A stretch of 64,000 nt of DNA from contig CAMPQE020000052.1 in the NCBI GenBank assembly GCA_946902985.2, positions 1,550,001 through 1,614,000 of the forward strand, written 5' to 3'. The DNA comes from Meconema thalassinum. Taxonomy: Eukaryota; Arthropoda; Insecta; Orthoptera; Tettigoniidae. This document shows, piece after piece, positions 22,813 to 34,210 of the stretch (position 1 is its first letter; each line of letters opens with the position of its first letter). Both the position numbers and the translations under genes were made by a program. The notes under the pieces are model-generated. The model saw only the letters and a list, made by a program, of their open reading frames with translations. It did no database searches and was not told where the DNA came from.

Positions 22813-24012
22813 ATGTGAGAGCATGTAAAAGATACCTGAAGAAGGGTGCCATCCCCTCTCAGAAATTGCCACTGAGATCATTGGATAAGAAGATATCTTC
22901 TCCCCTGAAACTACAGGCAGAGGCCAGGGATGCACGTGTGCAACATAGACACGAAGCTGTGGCACCACCACCATCTCCAACTGAAGACAGTGAAGTGGTA
23001 ACTGAAGACACAGAGACTGTGGCAGAGGAGATGTTTGCAGCTCTGGTGGAAGATCCCACTCTAAGGAAATGTGTAGAAGATATAGGGATACAAGTAACGC
23101 CAAGTGTAATTGATGATTGTAGAAAAATAACTTTAGAGGACATGATGAAAACAAATAGAGAAATTAATGCATTTACTGGTATCCCATCGGTTACATTATT
23201 AGATAATATGTGTTGCTACAGGAAAATTAGAAAGACAGAGAGCCAAACCACTAACCTTGTCATTAAGACAGCGTATCATTTTGGTGTTCGTGAAATTGAA
23301 AATTAATCTTTCTTTTAGGTGTTTAGCTGTTCTATTTGGGGTCACAGCTAATACATGTAAGAACTATTTCCATGTAACAGTAGAGTTATTACATGAGGCA
23401 CTTAAAACAGCTGTTCCATAGCTGGAGAAAGATCTGATTAAGAAGAGGATGCCTATATGTTTTCAACATTTTCAGAATACTAGAGTTATTTTGGATTGTA
23501 CAGAAATTCCCGTGGAGAAAAATAAGTGTTTAAAGTGTCGTGTGATGTCCTACTCTCATTACAAAGGCGATTACACATTGAAAGTACTTGTTGGTGTTGC
23601 ACCATCAGGTTTAGTAACTTTTGTAAGTCAAGTGTATAGTGGAAGGGTTTCAGACAAAGAAATATTTTTGCAATCCAATTTATTAGGCATGTTATTGCCT
23701 TATCAGGATGCTGTAATGTTCGATAAAGGATTTTTGATTGAGAGTGAGTGCATTGAAAGGAATAAACAATTGATCAGGCCACCCTTTCTTGGTAAGAACC
23801 AGCAATTGTCAACAGAGGATGCACTCAGAACTGCTGACATAGCTGCAGCTAGAGTGCATGTAGAAAGAACAATTCAGAGGATGAAAATATTTAAAGTATT
23901 AAAAGGGAGAGTCAATTTATATATGGTTCCATACATGGATTCTGTAATGACTATTATTGCAGGAGTAGTGAATCTTTCAGCTCCTATTCTTACTGTTGAT
24001 AAGTATGACTAA
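22813..24012 (+). pseudogene. THAP-linked IS5/PIF-type DDE transposase (DDE_Tnp_4-like)
   Basis: The exon begins VRACKRYLKKGAIPSQKLPL, the usual linker after a THAP domain, then an acidic linker (about 22980-23040). It has a frameshift near 23280-23295, then VKLKINLSFRCLAVLFG (HTH region) and a TAG stop at 23419-23421. The catalytic part follows intact from 23449: VILDCTEIP (first Asp, about 23494), GRVSDKEIF, AVMFDKGF (second Asp, about 23722) and RVHVERTIQRMK (Glu, about 23863). It ends DKYD-stop at 24012. Apart from one stop and two frameshifts it is well preserved, so inactivation looks recent. Confidence 0.8.
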
Positions 24013-25340
24013 GGAGACTTTTGCTACTGGTACCTAGTACCCAGTTTGTGGGTGTGTTTTTTCTAAAGCAGAATTTGAGCGCTGTATCAGCAGCGAAGTA
24101 AAGCGCTACATATAAACCAGCTGTAAATAGAAACGGATAGATGGCACGAAATGACAGTCGTTTAAACGTGTTTCGTTCATTATTTCAAAATAAATTTAAT
24201 ACAACATAATATAAGAATGGATCCACTGGGAGACTAAACTGATGATGAATGCATAGTGGTGTCGCTCAATGAACAACTTTGTTAATTTCACGTTGCTTGT
24301 AATTTTTAGGTATTCCGCCCCTTAAATCCTCAATAACTAACTAATTTTAAGGTTAGGCCTAGACCATTCGAGTTACCTTCTACGAATTAATGCCCTTGCT
24401 TTAGCCACAAAAGTTGCATGATCGTTTCATGAATGTAGCAGCATATGGATAAAAATTCCTGAACTTAAGGTTACCATATCTATAATATTCACCATAACGT
24501 TTATGTGACAGGTTAAATTCGATCTAAAAATAGGATGAACAAGCTCTCGACTTCTTACAAATAATTCTTAATTAACCTACTGATATTCTGCTAGTGGAAA
24601 TGTAGGCCTATAATCATGTAGTCTCATAGGCTACACCTGTAGCCAGATCATGTCGCTAATTATCTCGGAGTAGACTGTGCATGCACACGTTAACATGAGT
24701 TTGCTGGTTTGTAACATTACGTCAACAAATTTAATGTATTTTAACTCTCCTGATTCCATTCTGGCCCCTGTTACTGCCACATGCATGGTTCCAATAGGCT
24801 TGATTTCATTTTTAGGATTATTATATTTCACTATAGCTTACCTGCTGCATCACTCAGAAAATTAAGCAAATGCATGTATCCTTGTTGCAGATCAGGTCCA
24901 TGTACGTCCAAAAATGTTTTATGTGTCTTCGGTGTTTTTCTCCCACTACGCTATTACTGTCCTCCCCATTCACAAAAGACGTTATGAACACAGCGGACCA
25001 CATGCATATGACAAAATGTTGGCTGTAGTGCGCCTAGTGGCCAGGCTGTGTCCTCAGTATGAAACGCACTGCAGTACCATGGGCAGTACTCGTGCGACTA
25101 AACGGTGCACTGCTCAGAAATGGGCAGGGCAGTGCTTCGCCGGCACAAGTGAATTTCTCGCTAGCACTACTTAGCCTCATCCATTGCACAGCACTGCCCT
25201 CTACCCTAATTTTTTGAGGAGTCTAAACTATTCCTTCTACAGTATAGGATAACTGTATGTCAACAGATGTAGGTGACCTTAATATTACACTCCTTAAAAC
25301 GTTGGTCCCCACCCCCACCCCCCGTCCTAATGATGCAAAG
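24013..25340. other. No gene seen inside the transposon's middle part
   Basis: AT-rich. A short inverted pair AGGGCAGTGCT / AGCACTGCCCT (about 25127 and 25182) sits in a GC-richer patch at 25015-25200, and a C-run lies at 25310-25325. No coding motif. Confidence 0.4.
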
Positions 25341-25344
25341 TGTT

Positions 25345-25375
25345 ATTAGACTGGGGCGTGGTGGCACAGTGGTCA
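25345..25375 (+). repeat. Isolated SINE-head fragment
   Basis: GGGGCGTGGTGGCACAGTGG matches the tRNA-like head of the SINE at 25655-25850 (read on minus: GGGGGCGTGGTGGCGCAGCG). Only about 25 bp remain. Confidence 0.4.
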
Positions 25376-25654
25376 TTGTTATTAGACTTTAAATACATTT
25401 GCCATTGATACTACAAATGCTTGTAGATATCCGTATTGATAGATTAATTAAAAGTTTAATTTAAACTTTTAACATCTTACATAATACAAAAGTAGCTACA
25501 ATAAACTGAAACTAACGTGCACCACTAATGGGCCCTCATTGCTTACGGACCCCTATGCATTTGCTCCCCTTGTCCCTCCCTGGGCCTAGACGGTGCCAAT
25601 TGCAGAAATTAGACCAGGAGAACCAAATCACTAGTAAAACAATGAATAGTAAAG

Positions 25655-25850
25655 GAAGGAAGCTTGTAGTTTTACGTGACCATTAATCTCGCAATCATGA
25701 GCCACGGGACCTTCTTTTTACATTGAATCCGAACCACAGGACACGGCATTGCACTTAAAAATATCTTGCATGCATTGACCAGGAATCGAACCTGGTCCAC
25801 CTTGGTGAGAGGCCAACAGCTTGATCGCTGCGCCACCACGCCCCCAAGTA
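25655..25850 (-). repeat. tRNA-derived SINE
   Basis: On the minus strand GGGGGCGTGGTGGCGCAGCG starts a tRNA-like head with B box AGGTTCGATTCCT (25785-25797 on plus). The body contains CCTGTGGTTCGGATTCAATG and GGTCCCGTGGCTCATGATTG. It ends near CTTCCTTCC. Same family as 16385-16525. Confidence 0.75.
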
Positions 25851-25859
25851 TACAGTAGA

Positions 25860-27340
25860 TTATAATCAACAAGTTCTCTCCAACATACATTAGCCTACTA
25901 GTTCATATACAGTATACAATTTGCGTACCTAGTTAGAATGCACCCGAGTGAAAGAAAATAGGCTGGTACCCGTAGCCTATTATTTTTCATGAGAAAACAA
26001 ATAGAATTTTCTGTCACTCTGCCAAGTACAGATATGTTACCATGCTGGGGTATGTACACCAACAAAATTATAGTAATGTTTGTAGACCTAAAAAAAATGT
26101 GGTATTTCTTTCATAACTACATACTATATGTAAATTATTTTCACAAATCTGAGTCTTCTCATGGAGAATGGGTTTTCCTCCATAGTCCATAACCAAAGAA
26201 ATTTAATCATCAATTGAATACTCGTATGATTATGAACTTCAAAGCAATGCTACGCCTTTCTAGGCTTGATCCTACTTATCTTCCTGGATGGCTCTCGTGT
26301 AGCATCCGTTGCCCGTTTCGAAAATGCGTTATTTTACATAGTAGCGCTCTGAAAATGGTTTGTAATTACTCTGACACACTATTAAAGCCATTTGCCATTG
26401 ACAAACACCGCATAAACACTTCCAAAATAAGGAAATCGTCAACATTAACTTTCAAGTAATAAACTTATCAAAAAGCAAGTCGTCATGTTTGCTGCCAACT
26501 TACTGATTGTGCTGCTAGGCAAAACCATTGGCCTGGATAAAGAGTATTGATGCATGACTATCCCCACTGTGCGTAACAAAAACCAGGGGTGTTCATATTA
26601 GCCTAACGCGCAGGGCCGCGCTACCTAACCTTTATTGGCCTAGGCGAAAACCATTGGTCTGGAAACAATGTTGGCACTCTGAAAAAATACAGTAACACTC
26701 TATCGATAAAATATTCAACTCCTGTATATTAGTAACATTGGCCATTTCTATAGTAAATTTTTCGGATTTTAATGGCGCCGGGCAACGTGTACTACACGAG
26801 TTCCTAATTGATATTCGGTCGTACACTCGTATACAACAACGCCTTCAAGAAAATTCAGATGAAAACAAGAGTTTATCTTGTTATGACTGCAGCCATTTTT
26901 CAATGTATCAAACGTGCAGCGAAGTGAAACCACGCTGCATGATGACTCATCTTAAGCTAAAATGTTGGGGGATGGGGATGCTCTGTGGTATGATATTATT
27001 ACATTCACATTGTACTTCTATGATAAATAAAGCATTTGAACCAATATCACTTTTTTATTATTTTATAAATTAGCCTATTTATGGATACAATGTAGCAATA
27101 ATTACTCTAAGTTACTTTTTACATCAACTATCCTATAAGAAAAGCTAGTAAAATGCAAGAAAAAAACATCAATTGTTATTGGCAACTCCAGCTATCTGAT
27201 TATGACATCTAGCGGTAATAATGAGAAACTTACCAAGTAGGGTACATTTGTCACGTGGTGACTGTTTGTATTATGGTTCCTTGTATCGTGGTAAATTCTT
27301 CGTGTCTTTATACATAAGTAATAAGTTTAACTCGTTGATA
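25860..27340. other. No gene seen
   Basis: AT-rich sequence. A short direct repeat GCGAAAACCATTGG / GGCAAAACCATTGG occurs near 26518 and 26643. AATAAA with a T-rich tail lies near 27024. No coding family was recognised. Confidence 0.4.
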
Positions 27341-27349
27341 GAGTGCAAA

Positions 27350-27490
27350 ATGAGTAAAAGCAAAGTATATTGCTCAGTTCACGGCTGTAAGTCGATGTAT
27401 AAGAGGGCTGCGGATATAAGTTTTCATCACTTTCCAAAAGATGCAAATAGCAATAGCCGAAAGGGGACGATACAAAATAAATACGGTCAA
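27350..27490 (+). pseudogene. Partial THAP domain
   Basis: The frame MSKSKVYCSVHGCKSMYKRA then ADISFHHFPKDAN gives the first half of a THAP zinc finger (C-x4-C, then F-HHFPK). The second half (W, C-x2-H-F) does not follow in any frame nearby, so it is a fragment or continues through an unseen intron. It lies inside the two-gene transposon and may be a remnant of a related copy. A 36-bp imperfect repeat (GCCAAGCCGCACCTAGACAG and its variant) follows at 27556-27627. Confidence 0.5.
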
Positions 27491-27739
27491 CAGGAGCGGG
27501 TTGGACCACTCACCACTACACTCACTGACGACAGGACGGGTTGTTCACTTGTTACGCCGAGCCAAGCCGCACCTAGACAGCCAAGTACAGTCTCGCCGAA
27601 CCAAGCCGTACCTCGACAGCCAAGCTTCATCAGTCAGGTATCCTTCCCCCGCTCCCTAGTTCATTTCCCTACCAACCACCATCACCTCGCTCTGCGATAT
27701 CCGAGCCATTCCTCTACGAGTCTTATAGGCCTAATTTGA

Positions 27740-28284
27740 CTTCGCAGGGTAAATATCTACTCTGCAAGAACCTGCTACCAGTCCGATATTCAACACCAAA
27801 CCTACCTGCTAACCATCCAACAAATCAAGCAATTCCTGTCTCCCCAGAGTTTTAATACAAGTTAAACTCATCCCTTTGCCCTAACAAGCAGCAAATAATT
27901 TCTAGAGTCTATGGCACAGTGAGCAAACTCAAATATAGCTTTTAAACGTAACAGCGCCATGACTCGAACTGCTCAAATACAAATACCAGCAGACAACCGA
28001 TGCTTGATAATATGCAATTGACACATAAAATCTAGTGGAACAGACAAATTAGATCACGTGTATCGCACAGTTACACATATATATACAATTAAAAATAACA
28101 CTGTCATTATTTTAGGGTCCACATTTACCGATTATAACCGAAAAATTAAAAGTGTTCCATATCAAACGCGTGTTATCGAGTATTTTTACCCTACTTATCC
28201 AGACCAACCGCAGCGCAGCTGGCCACCACGTGTGTCCTTCTACTCTCCCACTCCTTTCCTCATGGTTTTCAGAAATCTTAAACA
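27740..28284. other. No gene seen
   Basis: Filler downstream of the broken YqaJ reading frame (minus) and of the THAP fragment (plus). No conserved block. Confidence 0.35.
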
Positions 28285-28287
28285 AAG

Positions 28288-29206
28288 TTATGCTTGCAGC
28301 TGCACCTGACCATAATATTGATGATTTGTCTTTAAGGATAACGTATTTTCCTCAATCGACCCATTTAAATATTTTAGGCCCTGCACTACATCAATTGCAG
28401 TCTGCGTTTTACCTGCTAGAGGGCACTTAACCTCTACACAACAGAGTGAACTAACCACACCATCCAGACTTACACCTAACCATGGGGCACTTGGAGGAAC
28501 AATAATGCCCACCGGTTCCACTTTATTTTTAAAGGCAATTTCATAAGCTTCTAAGGCTACTAGTTCAAATTTTTTCCCATGCACAGTTGCCATGTGTCCC
28601 TTGAAATCAGTTTTGAACAGCCTACTCACTTTTAAATTCCAGTCAGGGCTTTTATTTATGCTGTAAGTAAAAACACTGTAACAAGTAGCACCAGTTAATC
28701 TTACTTTTCTTGCATTCTTCCAAATTTATCCAGATTGGGTAAGAGCTGTCAAACATAATTTTACGCTGTCTTCATATGTGAGAGCTACCTTTTCATTAAA
28801 AAATTGAGCAATGTCACCTTGAAGTTCTGCATCAAAATCAACCATAGCACAAAATTGTGGTAACAAGTTGTTGTTGCCTAAAAGTTTATGGCATAGGGAT
28901 AATTGTAGCAAATCATCACCACTCGAGACTTGAATAGTAGTAGTAGTAGCAGTAGTCTCCCTTAAGCGCAAAGTAAGATCCAGCTCGGATCCCTGTGCCC
29001 CAGAAAGTAGAATATCCAGTATATTATTCTCGCCTGCACTACCGACTAGGCGACTTCGGAGGGTCGATTTGACAGTTGATCTTCCCATGTGGCAGAATTT
29101 ATTTATAGGAATCGCTTTGTCGTACATGTAGTTGTCTTTCTTTAACTTGCCCCATTGCTGCTTCAAATCTGTGGAGCTCAGGTCTTCCAAGTTTTCAATT
29201 GTGTGC
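28288..29206 (-). pseudogene. YqaJ-type nuclease exon of the SWIM-YqaJ gene
   Basis: The exon opens after acceptor CCTTTTCGTAATAG (ending 29207): HTIENLEDLSSTDLKQQWGK, then IPINKFCHM. It runs through a TAA stop (28726-28728), then IWKNARKVRLTGATCYSVFT and a lambda-exonuclease/YqaJ core: FKGHMATVHGKKFELVALEA, PWLGVSLDGVV (Asp), CCVEVKCP (Glu-x-Lys) and HQYYGQVQLQ (final Gln motif). This PD-(D/E)XK fold degrades or processes DNA ends. The frame stops straight after the last motif, so the C-terminus is lost. Confidence 0.75.
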
Positions 29207-29309
29207 CTATTACGAAAAGGAGAAAAAACAAATACAGTCAACTTGTACACTCTTCGATTTATCGGCTTCAACAGTATTATATCTTCTAAATTTAAATGCA
29301 TCTACTTAC

Positions 29310-29626
29310 CGAAATACGTAAAGCAATGTACCGACTACATGCTTACACTTTCCTGAACTTCCAGCCTTACAGGTACACGAACAAATTAACTTTTTCTCGG
29401 CAACTGGTGATCGAATCTCAATTTTAATCCGATGAGGAACTCCCTTCAAATTACTGGTGTGTAAGCATAAAGCTTCAAGTCTCACTAAATCTTCTCTTTC
29501 GGCTATTCTCCCAAACATAATTATGTGTTTGGCATCTAAAATTGCCTGTCCTTCAACGAGAGGCCGTCTAGAATCCCCAACAACATTCAATACATCAATC
29601 AAGTCTATCACCATTGCGTCCACCAT
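29310..29626 (-). pseudogene. SWIM zinc-finger exon of the SWIM-YqaJ gene
   Basis: Starts at MVDAMVIDLIDVLNVVGDSR and contains LVEGQAILDAKHIIMFGRI, then a clear SWIM zinc finger LICSCTCKAGSSGKCKHVVG (C-x-C-x9-C-x-H type). It ends LLYVFR at donor GGTAAGTAG (29309-29301). The donor splices in phase with the exon starting 29206. SWIM domains bind DNA or protein. The start codon lies about 45 bp inside the putative transposon end, so a longer upstream exon cannot be excluded. Confidence 0.75.
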
Positions 29627-29679
29627 TTTGTCGCGACCGACCTGCCACCTACATTCGATTGAGTTCGCGAATATAAATA

Positions 29680-30390
29680 ATATATCAACAGCAGTTATTA
29701 GAGTTACGGTTCTGCGAAACAGCATTAATATTATAGAAATTAACTTCGCCAAGAGAGGTGAAATGTAATGCGATAAGCCATATTGTGTTTCCTTCATAAG
29801 GCTGGCCGAGGAGGTGATTTAAACTCCTGGTTGGATTTATTAGGAAACCTTTCCAGATCTTGTAGGCAATCATCTCCAGCCAACTTGAACTGTGCTATAT
29901 GATATGACACCGACTTATTCTTGGACGTTATAACCTTTCTTCTGGCAAAAATGCAGGGCGTGATTTTATGGTGCCGGGATTTCATCGTTGCAAAACTGGA
30001 GAAGATTCCAGGACTTGAGCCAGTGATCCTATCTTCCTGAGGAATCACCGGTAGAGTTCACCAGACAAAAGAATGCCTGGAGCAGTACTGACTGCAGTGA
30101 CGTTGACTTATATTTCAATAGCTTCGCTCCAACTCATTGCCTATTTCAAAAGCTATCATCAGGAAGTGAACAGATGTGTTGGTGATAGATATTGAGTTTG
30201 AAATTTGAGGCTTACTGAGGCGTTAGTAAGTCCAATATTAGGGTGGTCATTAACATCGGATCAGCTGATTGTTAGCAAGGGAGGGTCTTTCTCCTAAGTG
30301 TATTCCCTTAATAGCAATGGTGAGAGGAAAATGGCAATCAGGTGATGTCTCTTATAAGGTGCAACAAGTAGTAACCCAAAAGGTACTTAC
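29680..30390. other. No gene seen between the transposon end and zinc-finger exon 3
   Basis: Short minus-strand frames (for example 29794-30048) have no recognised motif. If the zinc-finger gene is real this is intron. Confidence 0.4.
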
Positions 30391-30507
30391 CTCATTCAAA
30401 TCTCCATCACTCGCTAATGAAGGGCTTTCTATTTCTTCCCTTCTTGGAACAAGCTCTGGTATAGAAAATTCTTCTATCTTGATATCCTCAGTCAGATCAG
30501 TATCATC
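30391..30507 (-). CDS. Candidate zinc-finger gene, N-terminal exon 3
   Basis: Bounded by acceptor TAATTCTGCAG and donor GTAAGTACC, 117 bp, phase 0 at both ends. It encodes DDTDLTEDIKIEEFSIPELV then acidic, Ser-rich sequence. The IKIEE style is common in the acidic leader of insect C2H2 zinc-finger proteins. With exons 1 and 2 it would give a 95-residue leader. Confidence 0.55.
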
Positions 30508-31069
30508 CTGCAGAATTATTACTTGTTTTACAAACACGTTCTTTTACATATGTGCAAATAAATCATACAAAGTGTTCCATCATTTTGAATACCATCCGAA
30601 CACAATGTGACATACAAGACCTAGATAAGAAATATGAGACTTCACTGATGGTGAGACGACTTTCTGAAGGAACAGATCATATTTATTCCTGTACATATTT
30701 TCTTTGTATGTCATTTGCTTCTTGTACAGCTTAGGAATGAGTTTCAGACGCGACATTTTGTAGGATACATTGTTCAGGATTTGGCTAGTGGGTTTTAATT
30801 AAATTAATATAAATGATGGATGTGGTTCCATCGTAACTTATTAATTTTATTCTGGTTTCTTTGTCAGATGTTACTGATCGTTGTGGAACGACAGGGGATT
30901 AGGCATCTAATAAAGATAGGAGCAATATAACTAGATCTGATGAATAATTCACATTTGTATTTGCATTGGATTTATTTTGTACCATTTCTTAGCATCTACA
31001 TTATTGATGTCTCGGAATATAGATTTCTGGAGGTGATATCCGGACCGTAATGTAAGATGACATTTATTT

Positions 31070-31560
31070 TCAAGAGTGTTGGTAGCATGCTGAGCTTCTA
31101 TGCCCAAGATAGCGGGTTCAAACCCGGTCGAAGCCGTCGGATTTTTAAGAGCGTTAAAATCCCTCAGTATGCCTTCCTTCGGAGGGGAAGTAAAGCCGGC
31201 GGTCCCATGTCATAGATTTATGGCATGTTAAAGAACCTTCCACTAATTACACCTGTGTGAAGCTAAATTGGATAGGTTAAGAATGTAAACAACGCTCTTA
31301 GGTTTATACGTTTGTTGCCAAGAGCCGACTGCGGTGGCATCTAGTAGCTAAGTACTAAACTTGGCCTAGTAGGCGTTGACAGTGGCACTTGGTGGCAAAA
31401 GTAGGAACTATTTGAAAAATTCTAAGTTGCAGTCTGTACTTAAATTAGAAAACAGATAACACACACTAATACAGTCATCAAGTTTAACACCGGTTATCAG
31501 ACAGATTCTACACACACCCAAAGTACACGAGGCTACATGACCGCGTTGCCGCAGCCTATA
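31070..31560 (+). repeat. tRNA-derived SINE, long copy
   Basis: The head has A box TGGTAGCATGCTGAG (31079) and a near-perfect B box GGGTTCAAACCC (31109-31120). The body shares CATGTCATAGATTTATGGCA and TGTTAAAGAACC with the SINE at 7610-7972, and the 3' part matches 1864-1960. The CTACATGACCGCG tail ends the similarity. It lies in the intron between zinc-finger exons 3 and 2. Confidence 0.7.
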
Positions 31561-32290
31561 AACTTAAGAACCAACCAACCAATTCTGAATGAACGTACAT
31601 CGCGGCTTATACACTTGCATCAGACATGAATGTGACTTTTACATACCTTGTGTCCTTGTTTCATCTTGTTGGCGATATTACGTATTGGAATTAGGAACCC
31701 TGGTCACTACTGCTAAAGTACGTAAACATGTGTTATTTATTGCTCTTTAAAAAACGGCTGCCATGTTCCGACAGCGCTTGCATCTCGATCAACTGTCAAC
31801 AAGGCGCCCTCTAGTAGCACATACCGCTGGCACAAATATTGTTGCCAACATGTGGGATACAAAATCACTGCTGATAAAGGAAAGTGGGATATAAAATCGC
31901 TGTTAATAAAAAAAAAAGTGGGGACGCTTTAGGCTGTAACCATTATCAAAAACCAATGGATTGGACGAAACGAAGGTTAGAATGGTCAGGTGTCGGTGCG
32001 ACATAGTACCGTTAGGGCAAGGTTGGCAGTACTGTTTTAATGATGATTGATGTGAGCAATGGCGGCCACAGCTGGAATTTTGCTTATATAAGATGTGATC
32101 CTATTTGGGATGGCTGGGTGGGTCACAGACAGCGGAGGAGGAAACATCTATTTAAACTCCATGCCCTGATTTATTTCTCGTCGTTTGATGAGGTATTTTG
32201 GCTAATCCATGTACTATCGAGGATGTTATCGCTTGTTCTACTTTCGTTCAGTGCTACCATATTACAAAAGAAATAACGAAGAACCGATAA
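31561..32290. other. Intron-like stretch without genes
   Basis: Contains an imperfect tandem pair GTGGGATACAAAATCACTGC / GTGGGATATAAAATCGCTGT (31852 and 31887). Otherwise nothing was recognised. Confidence 0.4.
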
Positions 32291-32294
32291 TTAC

Positions 32295-32393
32295 CTGTAG
32301 TTCATGTTCCTCCTTAACTGGTATTCTTCCATCGTCAAATATATCAGCAGCCTCGTCTTTCAAGTTATCCGAGGGCAACTGGACAGTTGTCTC
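32295..32393 (-). CDS. Candidate zinc-finger gene, N-terminal exon 2
   Basis: Acceptor TTACTTCGCAG and donor GTAATTATC frame a 99-bp, phase-0 exon encoding ETTVQLPSDNLKDEAADIFD then IPVKEEHELQ. The acidic KEE repeats match the leader type of insect zinc-finger proteins. No domain fold is predicted. Confidence 0.55.
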
Positions 32394-32579
32394 CTGCGAA
32401 GTAACACAAGTATGACCCAATCAAAAATATGCACACACAATATGAGTACTAAGTTACGTTACTAAACGTTAGCGTGCCATTTACCATTAAGTAGGGTGTT
32501 AAAGTCACTAAACCTCACTTGTCATGTACATAACTAAGAATGCAATGTTACATCATATACGAAACAAAATGCAACTCAC

Positions 32580-32648
32580 ATCGTTAGAGAATTCAATTGT
32601 ATGGGTCAACCTGTCTGGCTCACTTTTAATAAACAGTTGATCCTCCAT
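32580..32648 (-). CDS. Candidate zinc-finger gene, first coding exon
   Basis: Starts MEDQLFIKSEPDRLTHTIEF and ends at donor GTGAGTTGC in phase 0. The M-x-(D/E)-Q-x-F-I-K-x-E-P opening is a familiar start of arthropod C2H2 zinc-finger proteins. The three exons are open, short and correctly spliced, so this part looks functional. The finger-coding exon is either the damaged one at 13478-14404 or outside the window. Confidence 0.6.
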
Positions 32649-33223
32649 TGTGATCAGGAAACTAGAACACAAAATAAAAACACTGAAGAATTAATTAAAG
32701 ACCTTACTTATACCAGTAGGCTACGCCAAGTCATTCTCATACACAATAAATCAGACGAGGAAGTGCACAGTGATAAGGAGCGGTTATATGTTTGTCAACA
32801 ACAGTAAAACAAATACGACCATGACGCTGGTCGAATAAGTTGTTATCATTGCGATTGAATTGTTAAAATGAATAAGTAATTGTGGCTGCTTAAACACTAA
32901 GGAATCAAAAGATCTTACACTACCAGTTATCTTAGGTCTCCTAATTCCTATGTGGGCTACACACAAACTTGATTTGCGGTGAGTAGATTAAATATTATTT
33001 TGTCACACAATAAAGTACCGACGGTAAAAGTCTATCAATACGCATAATTGGACACGTGAAATCGAACTTGGTCTACAGCACATGTGTTGTAAATCGCCAC
33101 TAATAGCATCCACAGGAATCAGCCATTCGGAAACCACAAATTACCAAAGATACTCTTGGGTTACAAACCACGCAGTTCAAACAAAAATCATTATCGACTC
33201 CAACTATAAAAACATGAGAGTAA

Positions 33224-34210
33224 AGCTCAACCCACAATGCGCTGTCGGCTGACGGTAGTGGGCAGACGGCACATGAAGTTAGAAGTCGGTAGTTCACAAA
33301 CTAGCCACCCACAATGCGCAGTCGATAAAATGCTAGGAGTAAATAATAACTTGGCTTGCATTTATTCCTTGAGAAAGTTGATTGTCGATAACCTAACTTA
33401 AAATTTGCAAGGATGGACGACTTCGAGCTGTACGGTTTATTTTTATTGCTGCTAACTGGTACAGCATTGTTAAAATTGAGGAAAAATACTCGTACATCCA
33501 GTATCCCCTCTTGTAAATAATTAATAACAAATCTAACCCTGAATTAGGCCTACAGATTTTTGTACAGAATTATTTTTGTGTAGCTGGTCATTTTTGATTG
33601 AACGCTCGAGGGCTCCCAACACGTTCAATCTGTTACTCTATCATTTCCTAATTTATTTGTCGTCATTGGAAAATGTATTTTGGGTAATTTCAGTACCGGT
33701 AGACCCTACTTTAGAAAATGTTATGGTACGATGAGTTCTCATTCAGCGTTACCTTCCTTCATTACATTTCCTACGAAGGAAAACATTATAATCAATGAAC
33801 TGTTTCCTTTTAAATACTTGGGCTCACACATGTCATATATCCTACGGCGTTCCCTCACAAAATCAATGAATATATTTTCTATCCCAAGATCAGTATCAGT
33901 ACATTCAGTCATCATCTTTTTATAAAATGTAATTATGCGAAGAATATAGGCCTACCGCAAATACAACTAGTCAGCTACACAGCAGATGGCAAGCGGGAAA
34001 ACGACCAGGTGAGTCAGTTTGTGATCTTTTCTGATTGGCTCTTAAATATGCAGTTGGCTGTCAAAGATAAAATTGGCGACGGCCGACCACACGCTTCCGA
34101 TTGTCAACTATCTACTACCGACATACAACTTCACATTGTGAATGACGCCATAAGAGAGCACGGGTCTGATTTCAACTGCCGTCTGCCCACTGCGCATTGT
34201 GGGTAGAGCT
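33224..34210 (+). mobile_element. PIF/Harbinger-type element, internally deleted
   Basis: Inverted ends AGCTCAACCCACAATGCGC (33224-33242) and AGCTCTACCCACAATGCGC (read down from 34210) differ at one of 19 positions. Both are flanked by TAA on the plus strand (33221-33223, 34211-34213), the TWA duplication typical of PIF/Harbinger. ACCCACAATGCGC occurs a third time at 33307. At 987 bp it is too short for transposase. A small open frame at 33413 reads MDDFELYGLFLLLLTG, like the start of harbinger-type proteins, then stops. It sits about 570 bp upstream of the zinc-finger start codon. Confidence 0.65.

Larger units (their letters stand above)
22236..29671. mobile_element. Two-gene DNA transposon (THAP-DDE transposase plus SWIM-YqaJ nuclease), inactivated
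   Basis: The left end reads TTCGCGAACTCAAGCGA from 22236 and the right end is its inverted match, TTCGCGAACTCAATCGA read down from 29671. ATGGTGG recurs 45-47 bp inside both ends. Each end is flanked by TA (22234-22235 and 29672-29673), consistent with a 2-bp duplication. Inside, a THAP-DDE transposase runs rightward and a SWIM-YqaJ gene runs leftward, converging. From memory, the ISL2EU (IS4EU) superfamily pairs such a transposase with a YqaJ nuclease and makes 2-bp duplications, so that is my assignment. SINE insertions and other sequence fill the middle. Confidence 0.55.

Noticed and set aside
25127..25192. 11-bp inverted pair AGGGCAGTGCT / AGCACTGCCCT as transposon ends or a terminator
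   Set aside because: It is too short and close together, with no target duplication or sister copy to support it.
25780..25850. tRNA gene on the minus strand
   Set aside because: The B box is good, but the sequence continues into a SINE body also found at 16385-16525.
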